Of a stretch of DNA of 64,000 nt, positions 16,643 through 24,984 are shown in pieces. Below the pieces are notes generated by a model. It was not told the DNA's origin, ran no database searches, and saw nothing but the letters and a program-made list of their open reading frames with translations. Origin of the DNA: Streptomyces sp. ICBB 8177 (GTDB taxonomy: Bacteria; Actinomycetota; Actinomycetes; Streptomycetales; Streptomycetaceae). The position numbers and the translations under genes are program-made. Each line of letters opens with the position of its first letter. Positions within the stretch are counted from its first letter, which is position 1. The DNA is taken from contig NZ_NSKH01000023.1 of NCBI RefSeq assembly GCF_003144095.1, positions 186,001-250,000 of the forward strand, read 5' to 3'.

Positions 16643-18097
16643 TCAGCTGTCGCGCAGCTCGCGGACGGCGGCCTCGACGCGCTTGCCGTAGTCGGGGTCG
16701 GCGGCGTGGAAGTGGGCGAGGTTCTTCTCGATCACGTCGTCCCTGCTGACCTGGGACAGGCCGCCCGCGATGTTGGCCACCAGGCGCTTCTTCTCCTCCT
16801 CCGACATCAGCCGGTACAGCTCACCGGCCTGGAAGAAGTCGTCGTCCTTGGTGTGCGCCGGGGCCTCGTGGGTGCCGGTGTGACCGGCGACCGCCAGCGG
16901 CGCGGACAGCGGCTGGTCGGTCTGGACCGGGCCGTCGTAGGAGTTGGGCTCGTAGTTCTTGGCGTGCCGCGAGCCGTTGCGGGTGGCCATCAGGCCGTCC
17001 CGCCCGTAGTTGGCGGCCTCGAACTTCGGCGCGTTGATCGGAAGCTGGGTGTGGTTGACGCCGAGGCGGTAGCGGTGCGCGTCCGCGTAGGCGAACAGCC
17101 GGCCCTGGAGCATCTTGTCCGGTGACGGGCCGATGCCCGGCACGAAGTTGTTCGGCGAGAACGCGGCCTGCTCGACCTCGGCGAACACGTTGTCGGGGTT
17201 GCGGTCCAGCACCAGGCGGCCCACCCGCTGGAGCGGGTAGTCGGCGTGCGGCCACACCTTGGTCAGGTCGAACGGGTTGAAGCGGTACGAGGGCGCCTCG
17301 GCCGCCGGCATGATCTGCACGTACAGCGTCCAGGACGGGTTGACCCCGCGCTCGATGGCCTGCACCAGGTCGCGCTGGTGGGAGTTGGCGTCCTTGCCGA
17401 CCTGCTCGGCCGCCTGCTCGCTGCTCAGGCAGCGGATGCCCTGGTTGGTCTTGAAGTGGTACTTGACGAAGAACGCTTCGCCGGCGGCGTTGGTCCACTG
17501 GTAGGTGTGGGAACCGTAGCCGTTCATGTGGCGGTACGAGGCGGGGATGCCGCGGTCGCCCATCAGCCAGGTGATCTGGTGGGTGGCCTCGGGGGAGTGC
17601 GCCCAGAAGTCCCAGACGTTGTCCGGCTCCTGCACGCCGGTGAACGGGTCGCGCTTCTGGGAGTGGATGAAGTCGGGGAACTTGATGGGGTCCTTGATGA
17701 AGAAGACCGGGGTGTTGTTGCCGACCAGGTCGTAGTTGCCCTCGTCGGTGTAGAACTTCAGCGCGAAACCGCGCGGGTCGCGCACCGCGTCCGCGCCGCC
17801 CAGGCTGTCGGCGACGGTGGAGAAGCGGGCGAAGACCGGGGTGCGCCTGCCCACCGAGCCCAGGAAGTCGGCGCGGGTGAAGCCGGTGACGTCGTCGGTG
17901 ACCTCGAAGTAGCCGTGCGCGCCCGAACCCCGGGCGTGCACCACGCGCTCCGGGATGCGCTCGCGGTTGAACCGGGCCAGCTTCTCCAGCAGGTGCTGGT
18001 CCTGCAGGAGCAGCGGGCCGCCGACACCGGCGGTGGCCGAGTTCTGGTTGTCGGCGACCGGAGCGCCGGACTCAGTGGTAAGGGTGGGCTTGGGCAT
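16643..18097 (-). CDS. Monofunctional heme catalase
   Basis: A 484-residue small-subunit (clade 3-like) catalase converting hydrogen peroxide to water and oxygen in the cytoplasm. The active-site histidine lies in [16 protein letters not shown] (H54), the asparagine in [14 protein letters not shown], and the proximal heme-ligand tyrosine in [14 protein letters not shown]. The gene sits between gcl and the glxR-hyi pair. Its promoter carries one half of the composite AllR-type operator and a copy of the palindrome also found before uricase. This suggests it is dedicated to peroxide produced by urate oxidation, although a general stress role is not excluded. Confidence 0.95.
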   Translation of the reverse strand: MPKPTLTTESGAPVADNQNSATAGVGGPLLLQDQHLLEKLARFNRERIPERVVHARGSGAHGYFEVTDDVTGFTRADFLGSVGRRTPVFARFSTVADSLGGADAVRDPRGFALKFYTDEGNYDLVGNNTPVFFIKDPIKFPDFIHSQKRDPFTGVQEPDNVWDFWAHSPEATHQITWLMGDRGIPASYRHMNGYGSHTYQWTNAAGEAFFVKYHFKTNQGIRCLSSEQAAEQVGKDANSHQRDLVQAIERGVNPSWTLYVQIMPAAEAPSYRFNPFDLTKVWPHADYPLQRVGRLVLDRNPDNVFAEVEQAAFSPNNFVPGIGPSPDKMLQGRLFAYADAHRYRLGVNHTQLPINAPKFEAANYGRDGLMATRNGSRHAKNYEPNSYDGPVQTDQPLSAPLAVAGHTGTHEAPAHTKDDDFFQAGELYRLMSEEEKKRLVANIAGGLSQVSRDDVIEKNLAHFHAADPDYGKRVEAAVRELRDS

Positions 18098-18144
18098 GGC
18101 GACCTTCCGTTACTACCCGTAACTGCCGCGAAGCGGGAGTGCGT

Positions 18145-18159
18145 TTCCGTATGCCGGAC
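18145..18159. promoter_or_regulatory. Single 15-bp AllR-like site downstream of the catalase promoter
   Basis: TTCCGTATGCCGGAC matches the gcl 15-mer TTCCGTATGGCGGAA at 13 of 15 positions. It lies 48 nt before the catalase ATG. The usual 16-bp partner is not recognisable. Confidence 0.5.
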
Positions 18160-18171
18160 TTCGTGCGTCGG

Positions 18172-18202
18172 ACGATATGAACGGCTTCAACAAACTGTCA
18201 AC
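18172..18202 (-). promoter_or_regulatory. Catalase promoter with TTCAAC-type palindrome
   Basis: On the minus strand TTGACA (18201-18196), an 18-nt spacer and TATCGT (18177-18172) form a promoter. The -35 overlaps TTCAACAAACTGTCAAC (18186-18202), an imperfect relative of the palindromes before uraD and allB. Confidence 0.6.
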
Positions 18203-18227
18203 AGTGTCGAAACCGCCGAGTGGTGTT

Positions 18228-18281
18228 CCGTCCGGCGGCGCGCTTGGGCGCGACAGGACAGGTCGGCGCGCCGCCGGACGG
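18228..18281 (-). terminator. Hairpin downstream of glxR
   Basis: A perfect 16-bp stem (18228-18243 with 18266-18281, arm CCGTCCGGCGGCGCGC) with a 22-nt loop lies just beyond the glxR stop and ahead of the catalase promoter, insulating the two. Confidence 0.65.
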
Positions 18282-18338
18282 AAGTCGTGGGGCCGGACGA
18301 GGCCGCGGTGCGGCCCGTCCGACCGGGTCGGCGGTCGG

Positions 18339-19238
18339 TCAGGCCGCCGGGGTGCTGCCGGACAGCCGCTCCACGCCGCGCAGCAGCGCCGAGTGGTCCA
18401 GGCCCCCGTCGCCCTGGGCGCGCAGCGAGGCGACGAGCTGGGCGACGACCGCGCCGACCGGCAGTGCGGCGCCGACGTTGCGGGCGGCGTCGGTGACGAT
18501 GCCCATGTCCTTGTGGTGAAGGTCGATCCGGAAGCCCGGCGCGAAGTCGCGCTTGAGGAAGTTGTCCTTCTTGCGGGTCAGCACGGTCGAGCCGGCGAGA
18601 CCGCCGTTGAGGACGTCGAGCGCGGCGGTCAGGTCGACGCCGGACTTCTCCAGGAAGACCACGGCCTCGGCGCACGCCTGGATGTTGACGGCGACGATGA
18701 GCTGGTTGGCGGCCTTGACCGTCTGACCCGAGCCGTGCGGACCGCACAGCACGATGGTCTTGCCCAGCACCTCGAAGATCGGCTTCGCCTCGTCGAAGTC
18801 GGCCTGCTCGCCGCCGACCATGATGGACAGCACCGCCTCGATGGCGCCCGCCTCGCCGCCGGAGACCGGGGCGTCCAGCACGCGGATGCCCTTGTCCGCC
18901 GCGTTCTTGGCGAGGTCCACCGAGGTCTGCGGGGTGATCGAGGACATGTCGATCAGCAGGGTGCCCGGGCGGGCGTGGGCCAGGATGCCCTCGTCGCCGT
19001 AGGCGATCGCCTCGACCTGCGGGGAGGCCGGGACCATCGTGATCACCACGTCGGCGTCCTTGACCGCCTCGGCGATCGAGCCGGCCGCCGCGCCGCCGGC
19101 CGCGGCGAGCCGGTCCAGCTTGGCCTGCTCCAGGGTGTAACCGGTGACCTGGTAACCCGCCTTGATCAGGTTCTCGGCCATGGGGGAGCCCATGATGCCG
19201 AGGCCGATCCAGGCGATCTTCGGGAGTGCGTTGCTCAT
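18339..19238 (-). CDS. glxR: 2-hydroxy-3-oxopropionate (tartronate semialdehyde) reductase
   Basis: A 299-residue beta-hydroxyacid dehydrogenase that reduces tartronate semialdehyde to D-glycerate with NAD(P)H, the step after glyoxylate carboligase. The N-terminal Rossmann motif is WIGLGIMGSPMAENLIKAG. The substrate-binding signature DAPVSGGEAGA is at 122-132. The catalytic lysine K175 lies in GSGQTVKAANQLI. ATG 19238 has AAGGA about 10 nt upstream. It lies 58 bp after hyi on the same strand and shares the composite operator in front of hyi. Confidence 0.94.
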   Translation of the reverse strand: MSNALPKIAWIGLGIMGSPMAENLIKAGYQVTGYTLEQAKLDRLAAAGGAAAGSIAEAVKDADVVITMVPASPQVEAIAYGDEGILAHARPGTLLIDMSSITPQTSVDLAKNAADKGIRVLDAPVSGGEAGAIEAVLSIMVGGEQADFDEAKPIFEVLGKTIVLCGPHGSGQTVKAANQLIVAVNIQACAEAVVFLEKSGVDLTAALDVLNGGLAGSTVLTRKKDNFLKRDFAPGFRIDLHHKDMGIVTDAARNVGAALPVGAVVAQLVASLRAQGDGGLDHSALLRGVERLSGSTPAA

Positions 19239-19296
19239 GGAGGTGAAGTCCTTACGCGATGTCGTACGGGGAGGAGGCGGGGTCGCCGGGCGCCGA

Positions 19297-20139
19297 TCAG
19301 CCGCGGGCCGCACGCCGCTCGTGGGGCAGCCACCCGAAGGCGTCCGCGCTCGGGCCGTCGCCGGGCTTGTACTCCAGGCCGATCCAGCCGTCGTAGCCCG
19401 CCTTGTCCAGCCGGCCGAGCAGGTCGGCGAAGTCCAGTCCGCCGCTGCCGGGGAAGGAGCGGCCGGGGTTGTCGGCGATCTGGACGTGACCGGTCTTGTC
19501 GGTGTAGCGGTCGATGACCTCGTGGAGGTCCTCGCCGTTCATCGACAGGTGGTACAGGTCCATCAGGAACCGGGCGTTGCCCAGGCCGGTGGCCTCGTTG
19601 ACCCGGTCCACCACCTCGATCGCCTTCGGGGCGCTGACGATCGGGCACAGCGGCGACTCCGGCGCGTTGAGCGCCTCGATCAGCAGCACCGCGCCGACCC
19701 GGTGCGCGGCCCGGGCGGCCAGCGCGAGGTTCTCCAGGGCGAGTTCGTCCTGCGCCTCGGGGGCGACGCCCTCGACGCGGTTGCCGTACAGGGCGTTGAG
19801 CGCGGTGCAGCCCAGCGACTTGGCGAAGTCGGCGGCCACGTCGAGGTTGGCGCGGAACTTCTCCGACTCCTCGCCGGGGATCGACAGCGCGCCGCGGTCG
19901 GGCCCTGGCAGCTGTCCCGCGTAGAAGTTCAGCCCCACCAGCCGAGTGCCCGCGTCGTTCAACGCGTCGCGCAGGGCGTCGAGTTCGGCCCGCTCGGGGG
20001 TGGGCGCGTCGACCCAGGGCCACCACAGTTCCACGGCGGTGAACCCGGCCGCGGCGGCGGCCGCCGGGCGCTCCAGCAACGGGAGTTCGGTGAAGAGGAT
20101 CGAGAGGTTCACGTCGAAGCGCGCGTCGAGCAAGCCCAC
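19297..20139 (-). CDS. hyi: Hydroxypyruvate isomerase
   Basis: A 280-residue TIM-barrel enzyme that interconverts hydroxypyruvate and tartronate semialdehyde. Conserved glutamates are in VLLIEALN (E155) and GLEYKP (E256), with the histidine of LMDLYHLSM between them; these are the metal-binding and acid/base residues of the family. The GTG start is preceded by AAAGGGG. It is the first gene of a hyi-glxR pair. The composite AllR-type operator stands about 100 bp upstream with the same spacing as before gcl, so gcl, hyi and glxR should be induced together. Confidence 0.94.
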   Translation of the reverse strand: MGLLDARFDVNLSILFTELPLLERPAAAAAAGFTAVELWWPWVDAPTPERAELDALRDALNDAGTRLVGLNFYAGQLPGPDRGALSIPGEESEKFRANLDVAADFAKSLGCTALNALYGNRVEGVAPEAQDELALENLALAARAAHRVGAVLLIEALNAPESPLCPIVSAPKAIEVVDRVNEATGLGNARFLMDLYHLSMNGEDLHEVIDRYTDKTGHVQIADNPGRSFPGSGGLDFADLLGRLDKAGYDGWIGLEYKPGDGPSADAFGWLPHERRAARG

Positions 20140-20237
20140 AGGTGGCGCCCCTTTCCGGTTCCTAGGGCCTTCCGCCGGCCCCGACGGGGTTCACGGATGC
20201 GCGGGGTCCCGGACCGGGAAATCCCCTCGGCGCTTGA

Positions 20238-20273
20238 TTCCGTATAGCGGAAGTTTCTTTCTGCTTAATGGAA
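20238..20273. promoter_or_regulatory. Composite IclR/AllR-type operator before hyi-glxR
   Basis: Read toward hyi, the minus strand has TTCCATTAAGCAGAAA (20273-20258), 5 bp, and TTCCGCTATACGGAA (20252-20238), the gcl arrangement. A TTGACA -35 lies at 20302-20297 on the minus strand, so the operator starts at the expected -10/transcription start, as at gcl. Confidence 0.75.
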
Positions 20274-20339
20274 GCCTGAATGAGGGAGGGGTCCGATGTC
20301 AAGTGGCGGCCTCGCGCCGGCGCGAGGAGCGGTTAGGTT

Positions 20340-20606
20340 GTGGACGTGCGATTGAGGGTTGAGTTCACGACGGAACCGTTCGACCTCGACGAGGCGCCCC
20401 GCCACGCGGTGGTGGCCCGCGAGGTCATCCAGGGGGCCGGCCTCGACAGTGTCGACGTCGGCCCGTTCGGCAACACCGGCGAGGGGCCCGCCGACCGCGT
20501 GCTCGCCGCGGTGGACGAACTGCTGCGGCGCGGTCTGGACGCCGGGGCCACCCGGGTCTCGCTCCAGGTCAACGTGGTCGCCGAGGCGGGGGAGGGTGCT
20601 TCGTGA
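20340..20606 (+). CDS. Small thiamine-binding-like (MTH1187/YkoF-type) protein
   Basis: An 88-residue ferredoxin-fold-like protein resembling the MTH1187/YkoF family (RLRVEFTTEPFDL, AGLDSVDVGPFGNTGEGPAD, then ATRVSLQVNVV). Members of that superfamily bind thiamine or similar small molecules. GAGGAG precedes GTG 20340 by 10 nt. Its stop overlaps the start of the following HTH gene (GTGA), so the pair is translationally coupled. It is divergent from hyi-glxR and may therefore respond to the same operator. Family assignment is by pattern only and the role is unknown. A link to thiamine-diphosphate supply for Gcl is speculative. Confidence 0.5.
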   Translation: MDVRLRVEFTTEPFDLDEAPRHAVVAREVIQGAGLDSVDVGPFGNTGEGPADRVLAAVDELLRRGLDAGATRVSLQVNVVAEAGEGAS

Positions 20607-20986
20607 CCGAGATGGCGGGCCACCCGTTCGTGGACGCGGTCAAGCCGCTGGTCGACGCGATGGGCGGGGTGCTCGTGCCGCCGGAGCAGGCCCGGGGCGA
20701 CGACGTGGTGCTCAGCTGGGAGGGCGCCCAGGTGGTCGCCGTGCGGCTGCCGCACATAGCCGACTCGCTGGACCACATCCTCGCCGACCTGGAGCGCCGC
20801 CGGGGCCGGCCGCTCGCCGAGCTGGACCGCAAGGACAAGCAGACCGTGGTGCGGATCCTGGAGGAGCGCGGCGCGTTCTCCGTGCGCCACGGTGTGGAGA
20901 CCGTCGCCTCCGCGCTCGGCGTCAGCCGTTTCACCGTCTACAACTACCTGAACCGCGAGAACGCGGCGGCCAAGGGCGGCCAGTAG
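20603..20986 (+). CDS. HTH protein with DauR/YheO-like C-terminal domain (HTH_22)
   Basis: A 127-residue protein. Residues 1-65 form an alpha/beta region without a clear signature (VDAVKPLVDAMGG, VRLPHIADSLDHILADLERR). Residues 75-118 match the C-terminal helix-turn-helix of DauR/YheO-type regulators (KQTVVRILEERGAFSVRHGV, then VASALGVSRFTVYNYLNRE). It has only part of the PAS-like sensor usually found in that family. GGAGGG lies inside the preceding gene at 20591-20596. It could be a second, local regulator of ureide genes; its operator is not identified. Confidence 0.6.
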   Translation: MTEMAGHPFVDAVKPLVDAMGGVLVPPEQARGDDVVLSWEGAQVVAVRLPHIADSLDHILADLERRRGRPLAELDRKDKQTVVRILEERGAFSVRHGVETVASALGVSRFTVYNYLNRENAAAKGGQ

Positions 20987-21220
20987 GCGTCCGGCCGGGG
21001 GCGCCGCCTCCAGCCCGTGGCAGGGGCTCCGGCTCGGGCGGCGGCGGGTCAGGGGGCCCGGACCCGGCCCGGACCCGGCCCGGTCGCCGGCCGGTGCGCT
21101 GCCCGGCCCGGAGGGCCCGTGTCCGGCCGCCGCCAGTCCCGGCCCGCGGCTCGTCCGCGGGGTCGGGCGCGCCCCGGCCGCCGACCCGCCGGACCCTGGG
21201 CCAGGGCCGTCACCGGTGAA
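20987..21220. other. GC-rich intergenic region before the uricase operon
   Basis: No gene seen. It contains two direct copies of the 11-mer CCCGGACCCGG (21057-21067, 21068-21078) followed by a degenerate third, within an almost pure G/C stretch. Confidence 0.5.
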
Positions 21221-21226
21221 ATTGAC

Positions 21227-21266
21227 TTCAACAAAGTGTTGACGCGATGTGTCGGGGGGATCTAGC
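21227..21266 (+). promoter_or_regulatory. uraD-uraH-uricase promoter with TTCAAC-type operator
   Basis: TTCAACAAAGTGTTGAC (21227-21243) is a near-perfect inverted repeat, TTCAAC-N5-GTTGAC. It overlaps a -35 (TTGACG, 21239-21244), followed by 16 nt and -10 TCTAGC (21261-21266). The same class of palindrome precedes allB (30752-30768) and catalase. Confidence 0.65.
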
Positions 21267-21311
21267 TTTCCGGCAAGCCCGGTCCAGCGCGAGACCCCAC
21301 GGAGGTCGTGG

Positions 21312-21839
21312 ATGTCAGCTCGTCTCCCGGCGGGTCTCGCCCGCTTCAACACCGCAGAGCCCGACACCGCCGCCGGTCTGCTGCACGAGGTGTGCACCTC
21401 GCGCGGCTGGGCGGAGGCGGTGCTCGCCAAGCGCCCGTACGACGGTCTCGAAGCGCTGTACGAGGCGAGCGACGCGGCGATGAGCGGCCTGAGCGCCGAC
21501 GACCTCGCCGAGGCCATGGCCGGCCACCCGCAGATCGGCCGGCCCAAGCCCGGCGACCCGGTCTCCGCCCGGGAACAGGGCGGCATGGCCGGCGCGTCGG
21601 ACGAACTCAGGGCGGAACTGCTCGACCTCAACCTGGCCTACCAGGAGAGGTTCGGGCACGTCTTCCTGATCTGCGCCACCGGCCTGACCGGTGAGCAGAT
21701 GCGGGACGCCGCCCGCAGCCGCCTCGGCAACACCCCGGAGCGGGAACGCGAGATCGTCCGCGCCGAGCTGACGAAGATCAACCGCATCAGACTGGCCCGG
21801 CTGGCCGAAGCCGAAGAAGCCGAAGGAGACCCGTCATGA
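21312..21839 (+). CDS. uraD: 2-oxo-4-hydroxy-4-carboxy-5-ureidoimidazoline (OHCU) decarboxylase
   Basis: A 175-residue all-helical enzyme that decarboxylates OHCU to S-allantoin, the last of three steps from urate. The family hallmark GHPQIGRP contains the catalytic histidine (H72), followed by SAREQ (E88) and the C-terminal NTPEREREIVRAELTKINRIR. GGAGG lies 6 nt before ATG 21312. It is the first gene of an operon; its stop overlaps the uraH start as ATGA. Length equals that of stand-alone bacterial UraD. Confidence 0.95.
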   Translation: MSARLPAGLARFNTAEPDTAAGLLHEVCTSRGWAEAVLAKRPYDGLEALYEASDAAMSGLSADDLAEAMAGHPQIGRPKPGDPVSAREQGGMAGASDELRAELLDLNLAYQERFGHVFLICATGLTGEQMRDAARSRLGNTPEREREIVRAELTKINRIRLARLAEAEEAEGDPS

Positions 21840-22216
21840 CGGACACGTCCGTCTCCACGCACATCCTGGACACCTCCGTCGGACGCCCGGCCGAAGGCGT
21901 GCCCGTCGAGTTGTCGGTCAGCGGCGGCGACGGCGGCTGGACGCCGCACGGCGCCTCCAAGACCGACGCGGACGGGCGCTGCAAGGACCTGCCCGCCCTC
22001 CCCGAGGGCACCACCCACGTACGGCTCCGGTTCGACACCGGGACGTACTTCACCGCACACAGGCAAGCCGAGGAACAGCAGGACGCCCCCCGCGCAAGGG
22101 ACAGCGACGCCTTCTTCCCGGAGGTGGCGATCACGTTCGCCGTCGTTCCGGGTGAGCACTACCACGTGCCGCTGCTGCTCAACCCGTTCGGCTACTCCGT
22201 ATACCGAGGGAGCTAG
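21836..22216 (+). CDS. uraH: 5-hydroxyisourate hydrolase (transthyretin-like)
   Basis: A 126-residue transthyretin-related enzyme that hydrolyses 5-hydroxyisourate, the uricase product, to OHCU. Active-site elements are the N-terminal STHILDTSVGRPA (H9 region) and the C-terminal tetrapeptide YRGS, which defines the hydrolases as opposed to transthyretin. A polar insertion of about 15 residues (HRQAEEQQDAPRARDSDAFF) lies in the middle and may be a surface loop. It overlaps uraD by 4 bp and is 5 bp ahead of uricase. Confidence 0.95.
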   Translation: MTDTSVSTHILDTSVGRPAEGVPVELSVSGGDGGWTPHGASKTDADGRCKDLPALPEGTTHVRLRFDTGTYFTAHRQAEEQQDAPRARDSDAFFPEVAITFAVVPGEHYHVPLLLNPFGYSVYRGS

Positions 22217-22221
22217 CAGAC

Positions 22222-23145
22222 ATGACCACCGTTCTCGGTCAGAACCAGTACGGCAAAGCGGAGAACCGCGTCGTCAAGATCACGCGGGACGGCGACACCC
22301 ACCACATCAAGGACCTCAACGTCTCGGTCGCGCTGTCCGGCGACATGGACGACGTCCACTACTCCGGCAGCAACGCCAACGTGCTGCCCACCGACACCAC
22401 CAAGAACACGGTCTTCGCCTTCGCGAAGGAGGTGGGCATCGAGTCCGCCGAGCAGTTCGGCATCGCGCTCGCCCGCCACTTCGTCACCAGCCAGGAACCC
22501 ATCAAGCGGGCCCGCATCCGCGTCGAGGAGTACACCTGGGACCGCATAGCCACCTCCGACGCCAACTCCCGCTTCATCGGCGCCGACGAGGTCCGCCACT
22601 CCTTCGTGCGCAACGGCACCGAGACCCGCGTCGCGCAGATCACCTTCGACGGCGAGCGGTGGGAGGTGCTGGCGGGGCTGAAGGACCTGACCGTCCTGAA
22701 CTCCACCAACTCCGAGTTCTGGGGCTACGTCAAGGACAAGTACACGACGCTCCAGGAGGCCTACGACCGCATCCTGGCCACCAGCGTCTCCACCTGGTGG
22801 CGCTACAACTGGACCAGCGACGAGGACCGCGCCCCCAACTGGAACAAGTCCTACGACCAGGCCCGCACGCACATCCTCCAGGCGTTCGCCGAGACCTACA
22901 GCCTCTCGCTCCAGCAGACGCTTTACCAGATGGGCTCGCGCGTCATCAACAGCCGCTCGGAGATCGACGAGATCCGCTTCTCGCTGCCCAACAAGCACCA
23001 CTTCCTGGTCGACCTGGAGCCCTTCGGCCTCAAGAACGACAACGAGGTGTACTTCGCCGCCGACCGCCCCTACGGGCTCATCGAGGCCACGGTGCTGCGG
23101 GACGGCGCCGAGCAGCGCATCCCCGGTGACATGACCAACCTCTGA
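22222..23145 (+). CDS. Uricase (urate oxidase, factor-independent)
   Basis: A 307-residue cofactor-free urate oxidase producing 5-hydroxyisourate and H2O2. The two T-fold domains are apparent. The catalytic threonine/lysine region is LPTDTTKNTVFAFAKE (T60 region), K12 sits in the conserved YGKAENRVVK, and NSTNSEFWGYVKDKYTTLQE is the second family signature. It is the third gene of the uraD-uraH-uricase operon, so the three enzymes from urate to allantoin are made together. Peroxide formed here is a likely reason for the catalase in the same region. Confidence 0.96.
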   Translation: MTTVLGQNQYGKAENRVVKITRDGDTHHIKDLNVSVALSGDMDDVHYSGSNANVLPTDTTKNTVFAFAKEVGIESAEQFGIALARHFVTSQEPIKRARIRVEEYTWDRIATSDANSRFIGADEVRHSFVRNGTETRVAQITFDGERWEVLAGLKDLTVLNSTNSEFWGYVKDKYTTLQEAYDRILATSVSTWWRYNWTSDEDRAPNWNKSYDQARTHILQAFAETYSLSLQQTLYQMGSRVINSRSEIDEIRFSLPNKHHFLVDLEPFGLKNDNEVYFAADRPYGLIEATVLRDGAEQRIPGDMTNL

Positions 23146-23177
23146 CCGCTTCACCCTCGGCACCCGGAGCGACCTGA

Positions 23178-23215
23178 CGGGCGGCGGCCGGCCGGATCAC
23201 CGGCCGCCCGCCCGG
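23178..23215 (+). terminator. Hairpin after the uricase operon
   Basis: A GC-only inverted repeat with arms around CGGCCGG/CCGGCCG and GGGCGG/CCGCCC lies about 35 nt after the uricase stop, before the deaminase gene. Confidence 0.5.
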
Positions 23216-23282
23216 CTCCGGCACTCAAAACCCCCAGGGCCCTGCCGTGCCCGACCGCCGATCAAAAGAACGAGGAAGCACC

Positions 23283-24686
23283 ATGGCAGCACCGGCAGCC
23301 CACGACGGCACGCAGCGGCGTGTCGTCATCGAGAACTGTTCCGTAGCCACCGTGGACGCTAGCGACACCGAGTACCCCAGCGGTCACGTGGTCGTCGCCG
23401 GCAACCGCATCGAGTCGGTCGGCCCCGGCCCGGCCCCCTCCGGGCTGGAGAACGTCGTACGGCGCGTGGACGCCGAAGGGCACCTGCTCACCCCGGGCCT
23501 GGTCAACACCCATCACCACTTCTACCAGTGGATCACCCGGGGCCTCGCCACCGACCACAACCTCTTCGACTGGCTGGTCGCCCTCTACCCCACCTGGGCC
23601 CGCATCGACGAGCCCATGGCCTACGCGGCGGCGCAGGGCTCGCTGGCGGTCATGGCCCGCGGCGGCGTCACCACCGCCATGGACCACCACTACGTCTACC
23701 CGCGCGACGCGGGCGACCTGTCCGGCGCCATCATCCGGGCCGCCCGGGAGACGGGGGTGCGCTTCACCCTCGCCCGCGGCTCGATGGACCGCGGCAAGTC
23801 CGACGGCGGACTGCCGCCGGACTTCGCTGTGGAGAGTTTGGACGGCGCGCTCAGCGCCACCGAGGAGACCGTCGACGCCTACCACGACGCCTCCTTCGAC
23901 GCGATGACCCAGGTCGCCGTCGCACCCTGCTCCCCGTTCTCCGTCTCCACCGAACTGCTGCGCGACGCCGCCCAGTTGGCGCGGCGCAAGGGCGTGCGAC
24001 TGCACACCCACGGCAGCGAGACGGTCGAGGAGGAGAAGTTCTGCCACGAGCTGTTCGGCATGGGCCCGACCGACTACTTCGAGTCCACCGGCTGGCTGGG
24101 CGACGACGTGTGGATGGCGCACTGCGTCCACATGAACGACTCCGACATCGCCGCGTTCGCCCGCACCAGGACCGGCGTTGCGCACTGCCCGTCCTCCAAC
24201 GCCCGCCTCGCGGCCGGTATCGCCCGGGTCCCCGACATGCTCGCCGCCGGCGTCCCCGTCGGCCTCGGCGTGGACGGCACCGCCTCCAACGAGTCCGGCG
24301 AACTCCACACCGAACTGCGCAACGCCCTGCTCATCAACCGCCTCGGACCGCACCGAGAGCGCGCCCTGAACGCCCGTCAGGCGCTGCGCCTGGGCACGTA
24401 CGGCGGTGCCGAGGTCCTCGGCCGGGCCGAGCAGATCGGCTCCATCGAGCCGGGCAAGCTCGCCGACCTCGTGCTGTGGAAGATGGACACCATCGCCCAC
24501 GCCTCCATCGCCGACCCGGTCACCGCGCTGGTCTTCGGCGCCGCCGCCCCCGTCGCGCTCGCCCTCGTGGACGGCGAGCCGGTCGTGGAGAACGGCCGCC
24601 TGACCCGGGTCGACGAGGACGCCGTCGCCCGCTCCACCCGCACCGAGGCCCGCCGGCTCGCCCGCATCGCGGGCCTGGCCGACTGA
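23283..24686 (+). CDS. 8-oxoguanine deaminase (amidohydrolase)
   Basis: A 467-residue metal-dependent amidohydrolase of the 8-oxoguanine deaminase/hydroxydechloroatrazine hydrolase group. It converts 8-oxoguanine to urate and ammonia, which fits its place next to uricase. The metal-binding motif VNTHHHFYQWITRG is near residue 80, with HTHGSE and MAHCVHMND further on and GLGVDGTASNESG near 330. The ring of N-terminal and C-terminal beta residues completes the composite fold. GAGGAA precedes ATG 23283. Guanine deaminase is the main alternative, but HHHFYQW and the GxDGxASN pattern favour 8-oxoguanine. Confidence 0.85.
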   Translation: MAAPAAHDGTQRRVVIENCSVATVDASDTEYPSGHVVVAGNRIESVGPGPAPSGLENVVRRVDAEGHLLTPGLVNTHHHFYQWITRGLATDHNLFDWLVALYPTWARIDEPMAYAAAQGSLAVMARGGVTTAMDHHYVYPRDAGDLSGAIIRAARETGVRFTLARGSMDRGKSDGGLPPDFAVESLDGALSATEETVDAYHDASFDAMTQVAVAPCSPFSVSTELLRDAAQLARRKGVRLHTHGSETVEEEKFCHELFGMGPTDYFESTGWLGDDVWMAHCVHMNDSDIAAFARTRTGVAHCPSSNARLAAGIARVPDMLAAGVPVGLGVDGTASNESGELHTELRNALLINRLGPHRERALNARQALRLGTYGGAEVLGRAEQIGSIEPGKLADLVLWKMDTIAHASIADPVTALVFGAAAPVALALVDGEPVVENGRLTRVDEDAVARSTRTEARRLARIAGLAD

Positions 24687-24759
24687 CGCCGCGTCACGAC
24701 CGACGCCCGCGTCACACCGCGCACCCGGTCGGGGAGGACGGTCCCCGGCCGGGGCAGGC

Positions 24760-24805
24760 GGCGCCGCCCCCGCCCCCGGATGGTCACGGCACCGGGGGCG
24801 GCGCC
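24760..24805 (+). terminator. Hairpin after the deaminase gene
   Basis: GGCGCCGCCCCCG (24760-24772) pairs with 24793-24805 around a 20-nt loop. The remainder of the 298-bp gap up to the permease shows no gene and no clear operator. Confidence 0.6.
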
Positions 24806-24984
24806 CGGCACGCCCGCCTTCCGGCACCCCCGGGCAGGACGTCACTCGCTGCCGACATCCGCGTAACACAGCCGAATCGCAGCCCCGCTTCGGTGGTTCA
24901 CGCTGTCGCAACCCCTCGCCAGCACGACCCGCACCACCTCCCTGAAACCCGCGCCGCGAGCGTGTAACCGACAGGAGGAGCACC

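Noticed and set aside
24806-24984. A possible purine riboswitch before the urate/xanthine permease
   Set aside because: No paired three-helix arrangement or purine-aptamer core could be made out; the region shows only the preceding terminator and a normal ribosome-binding site.
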